Shown piece after piece: positions 1 to 10,948 of a DNA stretch of 64,000 nucleotides. The notes below the pieces were generated by a model. That model ran no database searches, was not told the DNA's origin, and saw nothing but the letters and a program-made list of their open reading frames with translations. The stretch's first letter is position 1; each line of letters opens with the position of its first letter. The translations under genes and the position numbers were made by a program. The DNA comes from Crossaster papposus (lineage: Eukaryota > Echinodermata > Asteroidea > Velatida > Solasteridae). The stretch spans positions 1,240,001 through 1,304,000 of the forward strand of contig JBAIAA010000110.1 in NCBI GenBank assembly GCA_037893245.1, written 5' to 3'.

Positions 1-316
1 CTTTTAATTGAAATTACAATTTCCATTCACAGCTTGAAGACGTCACGCGTAATAGACGAGTACGAACTCGAGTACACAATTGGCGGTCGCAGGTGGTCTT
101 TTTCTCGGTAATTAACCAAGTGCGTCGCGCTGCCAAAAAACCCGCGTAATACCAATGCTGTATACATTTTTCAATCGTATATTAAAAACAGCACTATGAC
201 GTCTTGACTGAAGACTAACTGCGTGAAGGTAAACCCTTGCGAGAATAGGACAACAGGACATCGCCACTACTTATTATCTATACTCATGGGCATCCCTATT
301 GAACAAAAACACTCAC

Positions 317-350
317 CTCCAAGATGGCGGCAGTGCAAACGATCTATAGG
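317..350 (-). CDS. Possible small second exon of the left-edge gene
   Basis: Lies between acceptor CATTGTAG| and donor GGAG|GTGAGT on the minus strand, and is open in the phase left by the 920-1040 exon. An alternative acceptor would start it at 343. Very short, so weak. Confidence 0.2.
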
Positions 351-919
351 CTACAATGGGGTTGTTTAATGTAAAGAAAACGCCACTCAACAAAACACGC
401 ACGCATTTCAAACTGATATACGACATGCAAGGAAGAGTTATTGCACGCATCTATATCCGCCTGTTTGAGAAATTGATAATTGTCAGCACGTATTGTGTGA
501 TCAAAATATTATATACACAACCTTTCCCTCTGGTATTGCGCCGTTTGATTCACGCCCCAAATTGCTCTTGTGTTTATTTGACATGGAAACACAGAGATAT
601 TTATCGTTGGAATACTTTTCTAATAAGCTATCGGTTTTTGTGCCTTGCCCGTACACATAGTGCAAACTTGCGTTTTTGATAAAATGTTTATTTATGCGTC
701 ACGGTTGTTTTTGTTATATATGTTTTTAGAGCGTTCCCAGAAATACTCTGGAGAGGAAAAAATGGAATTTACTACACATTTCAGTAAGTCTGTAACTTAA
801 GTCAGTAACTTTTATGAGAAATGTCCATCTAAAGATGCAGGTGGCAATAATAACTGATACAAAACCATTGCAACAAATTCTAGTTAATTTCAATGTAACA
901 ATATTTTAATCAAACTCAC

Positions 920-1053
920 CTCCCTCTACAATACCGGCGAGGCAGAGTGCTAGACTGCAAACCTGCATCACGGTGATGAAAAATACTCGGGTGCCTTGTC
1001 GCGGGAACAATCTGCACATCGACGCCATTGCCAGCAACATTATTATTTTTAAC
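920..1053 (-). CDS. Possible first coding exon with signal peptide (partial gene, runs off the left edge)
   Basis: Coding would run from ATG 1038-1040 to 920 (40 codons plus one base). A T-rich tract and GTCAG| acceptor lie just upstream (exon start 1053), and the donor GGAG|GTGAGT is strong. The product starts MLLAMASMCRLFPR and has a 16-residue hydrophobic core ending LCLAGIVEG, like a secretory signal peptide with an AxA/G-type cleavage region. No family can be named from it. The next exon might be 350-317. It could be chance; no homology is available. Confidence 0.35.
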
Positions 1054-3176
1054 CTGACAAAAAAAATTCGAGCGAAAGTTGAGATAAATTACTAATGGCA
1101 GTTCGACATGTTTTTGTTGATTTCATTTTTTAAATAATGTTATCTAATTCGAGCGATTCACAATACCTAGAAGCTGCCGTTGGAGGCGCAAATCCTGCTA
1201 TACCCGCAGTGCATCATGGGAAAAAGTCGGCATCAGTTTAAAAAACGGTATTGATTTTGCATAAACTCATCAGTTTTTATGTCTTTTTGGACGCGCACGA
1301 TTAAAATTCCAATTTTTTTCTGCAAATAACAATGTTTTAATCAACGACGCTTCGGGATACATTTATGTTTGTGTTGTAACTCGCGTGGACAATGAAGAAT
1401 AGATATTTCACTACAGTATGATATACGGAAGAAGTCGACTGTGAAGTTTAAAAGTGGCTCTTTTGAGTCAAACGCTTGGTGGCGCACTGCATTGTGAATC
1501 GCCCGAATTGGTAACAACGAATCGGTTTTTGTAACGCAAATGACGCGTAAATGATGCGTAACTATAACGCAATATCGAACATTTAATGAGCAAGAAAATC
1601 AAAATAAAACAACCTAAATCGCCCTTTCTCAAACAGTTCGACGTAAAAAGAAGATCTGTAAAAAAAATACTCAACCTGATCAGTCCAGCAGATGGATATA
1701 ATTGCATTGGTGCGTGTGTTTGTTGTACTGGGGCTATTTTGATTTCGCATGCACTTGATTAAAACGTTATGCATGTGCAAGCTAGAAGTGGTCCCGGGTG
1801 CACGAGTACTGTTCATAATACGGTCGTGAAATTTAGTGCGAGCCCGTATGATGATCCACGCAGGTTCCACTGAATTTATTTATAATAACTAACTAGCATT
1901 TACTGTATAGTAAGTAAGATGCAGTCTTTCTTTTGCTCAATTAGGTTTGAACAAATAACCACGTTAATGATGAGGAGCGAGATGCTAATTTTATTTATAC
2001 CAGAAACTAACGATTTGTGCTATTTTGTCTTCGTTGCCGGTTTTGTTTTTTATTAATTTACTTATTTTTTTTAGTATTTTTATCTTTTTTGTGAAGGTAA
2101 GGTTTTAGTTTTTTGTTAATAAATGTTTTCGTAGTTTCCTTCTTTTTTAAGAGTGAGGCGAGTGAGTCCAATACAATACCATTCGCAAGGAACCCAGGTG
2201 TTTATATTTTAGCATGTACATCACACCACATTAACAAAATCCCCTCAATGATAAAGTAGATCCGCGCTGTGCGATGAGCGAAGTTGCGAATGAGACCCAA
2301 AGGCTAATGGACGTCACCAAGCCATGATAATAGATTTCCCAAGATGGAGAACTCAAATCTGGCCTAAGATCTGGCCTAATTAAGTGTAGCGTGAATTCAC
2401 ACGGAATTGTTTGTAGAGTCAGGCCGCGCAGATGCAAAGTGTGTGTGGGGAGAGGGGGGGGGGGGGGGGGGGGGGTCAACACCCCCCTGCTCTGACAAAA
2501 TAAATATAACAATTAATATAAAAAAGATAACAATGTGCTGCATGCATTATAATGTTAATCTGTCCGCAACAATCGGTCGTGCCTGGCCCCAAGCCTCTTC
2601 CCGCAAAGACACCTATAGATCTGTCTCTGAGTATGGGCAGTCACGTGCGAGCTTTAAACCAATAACAAGGAAAAGGAGTCCGATTTTCATATGAATTTGC
2701 ATTTAAAATGACACCAACAGTTATAAAAAAAAACTTTTAAAAACGGTGTTATTGGTCTCGTGTCGCACAATACACTATTAACTTGAATTTCCTGTGAAAA
2801 TGCACGATGTTAATAGTTTTCATTATGATTTAAGACGACAATAACCGCAGTAAGCGAAGATGCAGTGGACAGGATGACAACACTAGCATTCGTAATTATA
2901 ACTATGTGAAGATGGCAGTGCTGACGAAATTGACGGCGTCAATGACTGTCATAGCATCACCGGCGTTTAAGAAGAAGGTAGCGATGGGTGCATGACATTG
3001 ACAGTGGAGGCGACAATAATTAAGTCAGCATACTGACAGACACGACATACAGTGATAACGATAAACAAGGACAATGAACTGATATTAAACGACGGTCGAC
3101 GACTACGACAGTTCACTGGTACGTCAGACCCTGGAGCTACATGGTCAGGCCCCAGAGGCGTATATTTCTTATACCC
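1054..3176. other. Gene-free stretch with a 22-base G run
   Basis: No supported exon. There is a run of 22 G at 2454-2475. ORFs crossing it on either strand are low-complexity artefacts. Confidence 0.5.
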
Positions 3177-3344
3177 AGCACGATATGTGGCTAGGGGTAC
3201 CCCCTCTTATCCCTATACCTTATACACACTCAACACTATTGTTACCTAACCCATCCCCCCTTGAAACCTAAAAGGAATTCCTGAGATTCCGGGAACACAA
3301 TGGTCAACACAAAAAGGGGGGTTTTCTCTGCCACATATCGTGCT
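3177..3344. mobile_element. Small inverted-repeat element (family with copies at 26.6-26.9 kb, 7.4 kb and 55.9 kb)
   Basis: Ends in AGCACGATATGTGGC and its exact reverse complement. The interior (CTATTGTTACCTAACCCATC, then a C run, then CCTAAAAGGAATTCCTGAGA) is nearly identical to 26743-26914. Non-coding; a MITE by structure. Confidence 0.75.
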
Positions 3345-6283
3345 TCATATGATATTTCTGGGTAAATGGGGGGATGTAAATCCCCAACAATTGAATGGGA
3401 AATGGTGATATTTCTCATGTTAGTCAAATATGCCTCATTCTTAGTAAGGTGTTTGGGGAATTACATCCCCAGCCCCCAATACATCTACGCTGCAGTGAGA
3501 CCATCTTTCTGGACGCAGCAACATGATCCCTCCTTATAATGCAATCATCCCAATAGCATGTAACCTTGGTAACCGTTGGGTAAACCTCTGCCTCCTCGCA
3601 TCCTTTTTATTATTGAACTACATGTCGAATCTAGAACAGTAGTTTTGATACATACATAATCATGTATACCTGTTGGAATCATGTTAATACACGGTAACAT
3701 GTGACCTGCTCCTACAAAACCAGGCATATTAAGTGTGTTTTTTGAAAAAGTGAGATTATAGTTATTTTTATTTAGTACACATCTTCAGATTTCATTTATA
3801 TAGGTAAGTTAGTGAGTAATGTCGAAGAGAGTAGCGATAATCTATGAAAAATTTGATGTATTTGGGAGATAAATTACCACTTTATGACACATTGATTTTT
3901 GTACTTTCTCATCAACAAAGTTGATTTTGTTTAACTGAGGGTACAGTATACATATTAATGAATAATAAAAAAACCGAAAAACAAACATCGATGCCCGCCA
4001 GATTTTCCACCCCATTTCAACTTTGACGAGCTGTATCTCGAAATACCCTGTGCGACTTGTGTCAGGTTTCGTAGAAGCGGGTCACTTTATGCTTGTCCTC
4101 GACACCTGTATTCCGTTTTACGATTCTACGAGAATCACTGGCAGAGGCGGGCCGAGCTATACAAATCACCAAAAAAATCGAAATCAATTGGATTTAGAAA
4201 CTCCGCGCTCTTCGGGCCTAACACGACAAACATAACTAATTCAATTAAAGGGCTTATACTAGGCCGGTAGGGCGTTGTTGAACTACAATCCCCGTTGAGA
4301 ACTAAATAGGTAAAGACTATGTTCAGGTATAAATCTGAACATGCTTCAAGAGGTATTGCATGCAATATTCAATGGAGGATATTGTAAACATGCAAAATTA
4401 TTGTGATTTGTTTCCATTTGGCTTAAATAAAAACCTAGATATTCAAATGAAAAAAATACTTGTTGATAACCTTTTGAAGTTGAAATTGAGAGTTGAGCTC
4501 GGAGCGATGTTCAGGGAGGAAATTAAAGGTTTGCCAGGAGGAATTTGTGTGTTAAAATAACTGGGAAAAACCTATATTTCGAGCCGTTCAAATTATGCTT
4601 ACGTTCAATTTTCACCTGTATGAAGCTGTTTCAATGCGCTACTCGCGAAATGTAATATTAATAACACTTCGTTGTTCCTGTTAAATTTGGAGAAAAGTCA
4701 ATTATCATCGCTGGAACCCAATCTGCCATAAATATTGAAACCCAATATGCACGCCAGATGCGGAGCAAAGCGGGTCAGTTCAAAGATGCATGTATGTTAT
4801 TATCCATAGGCTTACAGCATGGCACTGCCTTTTTTATGCTGGTATACATGTACACATTATTACGGGTTTCCTTAAAGGCAGCCGCTTATTACAAATCAAC
4901 ACCAAGACATTATAAAAACGTAAGGGATCAATATAAAATACCAAACGACATGCGTTGCTGGGTATGAACCGTTGTTGAATTCGTATAGACACACCGCGAC
5001 GAACAACCCTCGCTCGTTCATAATATCGGTTGTCCTAGCAACCGTTCCGGGTCACGTGGATTTTTTCTTTGGGGTTTAGCATCTTCATAAGATATGCATG
5101 TGTTTTTGTTTTTATTTCTCGTACACTAAAAATCTTAGGCTGGAAAGAAAAAAAAGACATGTACATTTTAAGAAAATCTAAATAGTTACGCTAAATTGAG
5201 TGGGGAATAATGATTGGGTTTTGTTTTAGATTTGGCTATGCCTATTATTGTAGTATTTGTATTGATTCTGTCTTCATACGATAGCATCATTGTTGTAGAC
5301 TCGGAAGCATGATGTTACATATGGCAATTAAAAAGTCTGTGTAAATAAAAGTCAATGTCAGGCTATTGAATTATATATATTACATGTGGTAACATTCTGA
5401 TGCACCTAGCCCCTGTGTACGAGAATTACATAATGCATTTTTATGAAAAATAAGTACAAGAATACCAAGTCATATACAAAAGAAACATTTTTTCCTTTGT
5501 TTTTAGAATGTAAATATCGGGATTGGTAACCCATACTCACGGCACTGGTTCGTTTACTGCATATATACACGTTGTTGCGTCTTGTGATAACACTACAACA
5601 CCATAACACACATTTATTATTATTGGTAGTAATATTTACCGTGCACTTATGCGCCGCAGTCGGCCTGCCGCGTCCAGATCGAATTGCAGGCGGTGCAGAG
5701 AGCGGTTAGCAGACGGCTAGGAATGTCTCAAGCAAAATGCTAGCGATTCCTTCTGGTTAATTTGTTCCTCTCGGTTCGTTTTCCGTAGATATGTAGTTTT
5801 TGTTGGTTTACCGAAACCCGCTGCATCACACAGCGCTCAGGCTAGCGCACTGTGGAAATTGAGAGCGTTGTCTGGTCAATTCGTATACCAAGCGCTGTGT
5901 GGTGTCGGTGATACCATAGTGATAGCATCTCGCGTGCATCATCCTCCGTGCGTTATAATATACCTCGCGCTTGACATTCTGCGCTCGGTGCTCGTAGTCG
6001 CTCGGTCGGTCGGCTGCCGCTAGCTGGACCTAATCATAAAATGAAAATTACTGTCGTCGTTTATTGCTGGAAATTTAGACTTGAAGCAGTCGCTAGCTGA
6101 CAAGGGAGGTGGTCTATTTTTTGCTTGGTCCCAGTCTAGTATACTAATTTACCATCAATTCCCGGAGTTAAATCTCTCTTATTGTAGAAGAGTGAAAACC
6201 CATGGAGGACAGCGCGCTTGTTCGAGTGATCTTTACTCTTTGGGTGATTTTCACTATGAGCGATAATCTAGTAAAAGAGTGAA
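3345..6283. other. Gene-free stretch
   Basis: AT-rich sequence, then a CpG-richer patch at about 5640-6030 that could be promoter-like. No ORF, splice pair or repeat that I can support. Confidence 0.4.
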
Positions 6284-6520
6284 TTAACCAGTTCTCGACG
6301 AGGTTATTTTAACATCACCGAGCCGAGGGGCGGGATTATTTTTAACGAAACTCGATCCGAAGCGGGTTCAGGCCGATAGTGCCGGGAAGCACACCCACGC
6401 ATTTCCGGCCTTGCTCGCTGCTGACAGACATTTCCGAACTTGAACTTGGCGTGTTTATGCGTCATCCGTTTTTAATTTGGGAAAAACTTTGCGTTTATAT
6501 ACGTCATCCGGCGCGAACTG
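6284..6520. mobile_element. TTAA-flanked inverted-repeat element, copy A (partner at 41.4 kb)
   Basis: About 210 bp near-identical to 41420-41630, sharing CCGAGCCGAGGGGCGGGATT and CGTCATCCGGCGCGAACTG. The left end reads TTAA-CCAGTT. The right end is degraded, and the left arm has a short insertion or substitution (6294-6310). Confidence 0.7.
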
Positions 6521-6569
6521 ATTCTTTAGCATCGTGTGGTAATTCGCTTTAGTGAGATTTAAAGTGAGA

Positions 6570-6630
6570 TTTAAAGGCTTGCATTGTGAAAACGCAATAA
6601 GATTGCCTTTTTACCATGCAAACCTTTAAA
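6570..6630. mobile_element. Very short inverted-repeat element
   Basis: Ends in TTTAAAGGCTTGCA and TGCAAACCTTTAAA. The same ends occur at 59977-60117. Confidence 0.5.
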
Positions 6631-7384
6631 TCTTAATTAGAAAATTGTCGACTTGTTTTCTCAAGGAAAAGTAAATTGGTCAATGATGGTTGAATGTTAG
6701 AACGCTGTTCTGGTGCGGTTACATAGTGATAACATTGCGTGTGTAAAAGCGACGGAAGACATTTATTTCTCTGAAACTTTCATGTTGAACAATATACATG
6801 TAGATACCTATTTTATTTTATTTGCGTTCTGTACCTTCTGCCCTTTAATTTGATAAAATCTGAACGTTCTCCGGAAGCCCTTTATTCACAAGATCATCCA
6901 TCGAAAATCAATTCAAAACCTAACGTTTGCAACCTCCCCGTTGGAGATAATAAGATATTGTTTTGTATGCGAAGCTGCATCATACATTTGACATTTAAAA
7001 GCGACGTTCTGTAGTCTGTTTTGGAAATCAGAATGCCACGTTCTAATTATTTAAACATGTGGGACAATGCGCCATGTGGACTTGACATTTTGGTAATCTG
7101 TGTTTTATTTAACGCGCAGAGTTTGACTCCGGCCGGTAAAACGCCATTACAGTTAGGACTCATAATCGCTGCGGGGATTCGAATGGCCAAAAACTACGTA
7201 AACAAATATAATCCCCCATCGAATTCTTTCAAGATATACCCTCCTATGACGTATTTAGTATTTCTTTATCCAACCATGCAGACTATTCACACAATTCTTC
7301 ACTTATAAAAGCATAACATTTGGCACACAGTCGGAATGAGCATTTTGCAGAATGTCCGCTTTAGTCGCTGGAGCAGATAACCAT

Positions 7385-7510
7385 ATTAATCAAAATAATG
7401 GGACAGGAGGAACCCTTTGTGGTGGTCATTGTGCTTGCGGAATCGTGTGGTTTTTCAGAAATTCTTTTTAGGTTTTTAGGGGGTGCGTTATGTAACAATA
7501 GTCTATAGTG
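7385..7510 (-). mobile_element. Degenerate copy of the 3.2 / 26.6 kb element family
   Basis: The minus strand reads GATTCCGCAAGCACAATG with CCTAAAAAGAATTTCTG, as in 26645-26735. Grades into a G-rich minisatellite. Confidence 0.5.
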
Positions 7511-7517
7511 CATAGGT

Positions 7518-7622
7518 ATGGGGGACTATGGGAGGGGGGGGGACTATGGGGAGGGGGGACTATGGGGAGGGGGGGGCTATGGGGAGGGGAGGGGGGGGGG
7601 GGGGGCTATGGGGAGGGGGGGG
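7518..7622. repeat. G-rich minisatellite
   Basis: Repeats of about 16-19 bases around GGACTATGGGGAGGGG plus long G runs; a potential G-quadruplex former. The glycine-rich ORF across it is an artefact. Confidence 0.7.
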
Positions 7623-8126
7623 GTCCGTCGGTCTTATATTTTGCTGGATATAGGTAGAAAAACCCTTGTGAAGGAAAATGAAATAAACAAGCCAATACGT
7701 TGAGTTAAGACTCGTCTATAGTTGTTTGAAGAGTGCCCTCAAAGGAACCCCCTCCGCCTAAAAAAAAAATGGTTCTGAATCCGCTCTCACTCACCTTTAA
7801 CATCCATGACCAAGAAACCTCTGCGTGGAATGGTTTGTATAATGTCGCATTATAGATGCCATTAATGTACCCATCTCATCTCATCTCATCAGGGTCGAAT
7901 GTCTGGCGACTAGGGACAAGTTTACGGTGATTTGGTCGATTGCCGGCCGTCAAGCGGCGCCATTCCCCGCCACGGCTCATCGCTCAGCTCACTGTACCAC
8001 TCGCTTGAATTGACCGTCTCTCTCGCTCGAGGGACCAAAGGTCATTGTAGGGGCATTTAGGTGTGCACAAAATTACACTGGATGCAGTTTAATTAAAATG
8101 GCTGTAATGTTTGAAAAGCAACGTTC

Positions 8127-8376
8127 GTTCGTGCCAGGGTTGTAGTCGAGTCCCTGCAAGTTCTTTCACAAGTCCTTTCGTGAAGCCAGTCACAAGTCCC
8201 TTCATAAAGGCAGTCACAAGTAACTGGTTGAACAATGACAAAGGAATGCCTTTGTCAAAGCTGATTTGAATAGCTTGTGATTTAAATTGGAACTGAAGGA
8301 CTTGTGGTGGACTTGCAGGGACTTACAGGGACTTGCAGGGACTTGTGATGGACTCGACCACACCCCTGGTTCGTGC
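8127..8376. mobile_element. hAT-type non-autonomous transposon (MITE) with intact 8-bp target duplication
   Basis: The element is 8135-8368, flanked by perfect GTTCGTGC duplications at 8127-8134 and 8369-8376. Ends are CAGGGTTGTAGTCGAGTCC and its near reverse complement. A CAGGG terminus plus an 8-bp TSD is the hAT pattern. Both arms carry clustered ACAAGTCCCT / AGGGACTTGY motifs, which look like subterminal transposase-binding repeats. Confidence 0.85.
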
Positions 8377-8716
8377 CCACTGACAACTAATGGGCGCTGG
8401 GAAACGCTGATGCGCTTTGAGCTGTGATTGGATAGATTTTGCGTAAACTGTAGGTCACCGGTTCCGCGGCTCAGCTGCGCTTCGTGCAATTTGAAAGGTC
8501 ATAGTACGCTATCCAGAACGCCGTGCGTTTCCTTAACATAAATCTTTGAAGTTGCATCAGCGTTTTTAAATCCCAATGCCCAGGGTTTTGGGTTTATTAG
8601 GATCAAATGTGCAGCGACATGGTTCGAGTCTTTCGGGTTTTAAACCCTACTCCCTCCTCCCCCAATACAATGAACGGATTGTACAGTAAATGGATGAATG
8701 TTCTCATGGTCTTCGG

Positions 8717-8925
8717 TGTTCGAGGTAGTCTTGTTTGCAAGACGATCTTAATCGCGGTATATGCAGCGCGCGTAGGCCGCCGATGCGGGCGTCCTCTAAC
8801 GTACGCCGTACCATACACGCAATGACCTTCGTCTTAGCGAAGGTAATTCGCGCGTGGTCTACGGCGTACGTTAGAGGGCGCCCCGCATCGCGAAGATCGT
8901 CTTGCAAACAAGACTATGTTCGAGG
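8717..8925. mobile_element. Palindromic DNA transposon with intact 9-bp target duplication
   Basis: The element is 8726-8916, flanked by perfect TGTTCGAGG on both sides. The outer arms start TAGTCTTGTTTGCAAGACGA, and inner arms include CTCTAACGTACGCCGTA. Almost the whole 191 bp folds on itself. A 9-bp TSD fits Mutator-like or Merlin elements. Non-coding; the overlapping ORFs on both strands are artefacts. Confidence 0.85.
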
Positions 8926-9656
8926 AGAGTCGTTTCCGATTTCACTTCATTGCGCATGCACTAGTAAGTCACAAACCAACTGCGAGTGAACCATTGATCC
9001 TTGTATTGATCGAACTGTGCGATCCAGTGCGATTTTGCCGACAAAAAGGTGGATGTAGAGGGCGCTCTCTGCAAATCTATGTGGAGTAAAATCTCCGGCG
9101 GCGAAATTCAATGTCTGAAAATCCTTAGTATTAAAACAAAATTAAAAACACCACACTTTTCACAAATTTCAAATGTTAGAACCTGTTACTTTTCTCATTC
9201 AAGCAAAACTCTACTGACATCATCCTGCCTATATACAATTAAAACTCAAATAATTGACATAGCAGCGTTCAACATGTAAAGCAAAACAGACACTTTAACA
9301 ATAAAAATATAATAATTTAATATAATTTAATTGTACTTTAATATACGTAAATATTTGCACATTCAAGCATTGTTAACATTTACCTTTGTATGTACATCTA
9401 AAAATAAGTACAGCATATCTAAACATATAGCCTTACGACTTTCGCTAGAACATGATAAGACTATTCATAAGACTATACAATACACGTCTAGATTACTTTA
9501 TAAATTTGAGATTATTCTTTGTATTTTTTATTTTACTGTCAGCAGTCTTTTTAAAGAACATGGTTTTGTGTAATTGTATGTATTATTTCTACTACAGACA
9601 TGTTCTCTAACTAACCTGTTCATAATATGAAACATTACTAAATGAAGTCAAGTAAA
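8926..9656. other. Gene-free AT-rich stretch
   Basis: No supported gene or repeat. Confidence 0.4.
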
Positions 9657-9995
9657 CAGGGTTCCTACAGAAATCTGAAAACCTAATTCCATGACTTTTC
9701 TAGGACTAAAATATGACAATTTCCATGACGTTTAACGCCATTTTTGCAGTGAAAAGATGTTTTCAATTATGATACTGATGAACCGCTGATGTTGGGCAAA
9801 TTTGTTAGCTTTTGAAAAAACTCCTTCCTTTACAGCCATCTGTAAAAAACAAAACACTTTAATAACCCTTGCATGATCTTCTTGATTTCCATGACTTTTC
9901 AATGGCATTTAGATTTTTCCTAATTTTCCATAACTTTTCCATGACTTTCCAGGACATTTTTTTCTTCATGACTTTCCATGACTTTTCAGTGTCCG
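9657..9995. repeat. Dispersed repeat with TTCCATGACTTTTC subunits
   Basis: Begins CAGGGTTCCTACAGAAAT and contains at least six degenerate copies of CCATGACTTTTC. Looks like a hAT-related MITE; the right end is not defined. Confidence 0.5.
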
Positions 9996-10796
9996 CTTAA
10001 TTTTTCAATCTTTCGTGCTCACTTTGCTATCATGATAAATTGGCAATCCGGGTGCCCGACCACGCGCATGAACAGTGCCCCTGGTAACACTCTGCTCACG
10101 GGTAATCTAGTCATAGGCCTACTATACTCAGCAACTCGGATATTTTCAGGTACAACAAGTCGACAACTGAGCAAAGCACTAGAATTGATCTGCAATCATC
10201 ACCTTCCCCTGCGTAGCGCGCGTAGACAGATCTATCACGCACAGCATCACACTAATGGGTTGTATTGATCTATTGACTCCTGTACCTGTCACCGTGAACT
10301 GTTCGTCAGAGTTACGAGACAATGTGATTCGAATGGTCGTAATTATGGTTGCACACTAGTAAATAAACTTCCAAAGGCCCCAATGATCAATACGCCTAAT
10401 TTGTATTCTCTTCTACAAACCCTCAAGTTCATGGCTCACACTGCTATTATTAGCACGCACTGGCAATTTTCGACCGATTTTACAGGCATGCACCCTTGCA
10501 GGTCGTCTGAAGAGTGTAGACGTGACTCGAGTCGTACTGGATTCGTACTCGAGTCGAACTTGTGTGTGTTGAAAGAGGCTGTCTGAGGCTTTTCTTGTTA
10601 TGTTCCGTTAGTATTAAAAAGAGTTTTCTTTTATTGAGTTTGTCTTACTCCTATCGAAGTGGAGGCCAATTAAAATGTAATTGTCGTTTTCTGAATCACA
10701 TGGCTATAATAATGTACTTGGAACAAGTTTCACAACAACACCTACTTTTCGGACATACTTGTTCACAAATCTATGTTATTTCTAAATTGCACAGCA
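9996..10796. other. Stretch 3' of the CAT gene (probable 3' UTR plus flank)
   Basis: Contains the candidate polyadenylation hexamer (10630-10635) and a short GACTCGAGTC-rich repeat at 10518-10556. No other gene is seen. Confidence 0.4.
10630..10635 (-). terminator. Candidate polyadenylation signal of the CAT gene
   Basis: AATAAA on the minus strand about 160 nt past the stop codon. It is the nearest canonical hexamer I see; no transcript evidence. Confidence 0.4.
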
Positions 10797-10948
10797 CTAC
10801 TGCTCGTTAGCTGGTTCTTCCTCCTTGCTCTCGTCAACAGCGCCCTCGGTGTGGACATCTTCCGACATTGTCGTAGATGGCGCTTCTTCCTTCCTCGTCT
10901 GATTCTCAACGCTGTGGCGAATTCCATAAGCGAAGTAGATACACAGCC
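10797..10948 (-). CDS. CAT coding exon 4, last helix and C-tail (residues 609-658)
   Basis: The acceptor CTAG|GGCTGTG joins to read [13 protein letters not shown], matching the conserved IYFGYGLWHS end of the last CAT helix. A strongly acidic tail with an EEEP run follows, to a TAG stop at 10797-10799. Too short to stand out as an ORF; found by splice phase and homology. Confidence 0.88.

Noticed and set aside
5900..5960. tRNA-like words (ATAGTGATAGCATC), repeated in part near 6720
   Set aside because: A-box-like only. No B box and no cloverleaf that I could fold.
7518..7703. Glycine-rich ORF
   Set aside because: Translation of a G-rich minisatellite.
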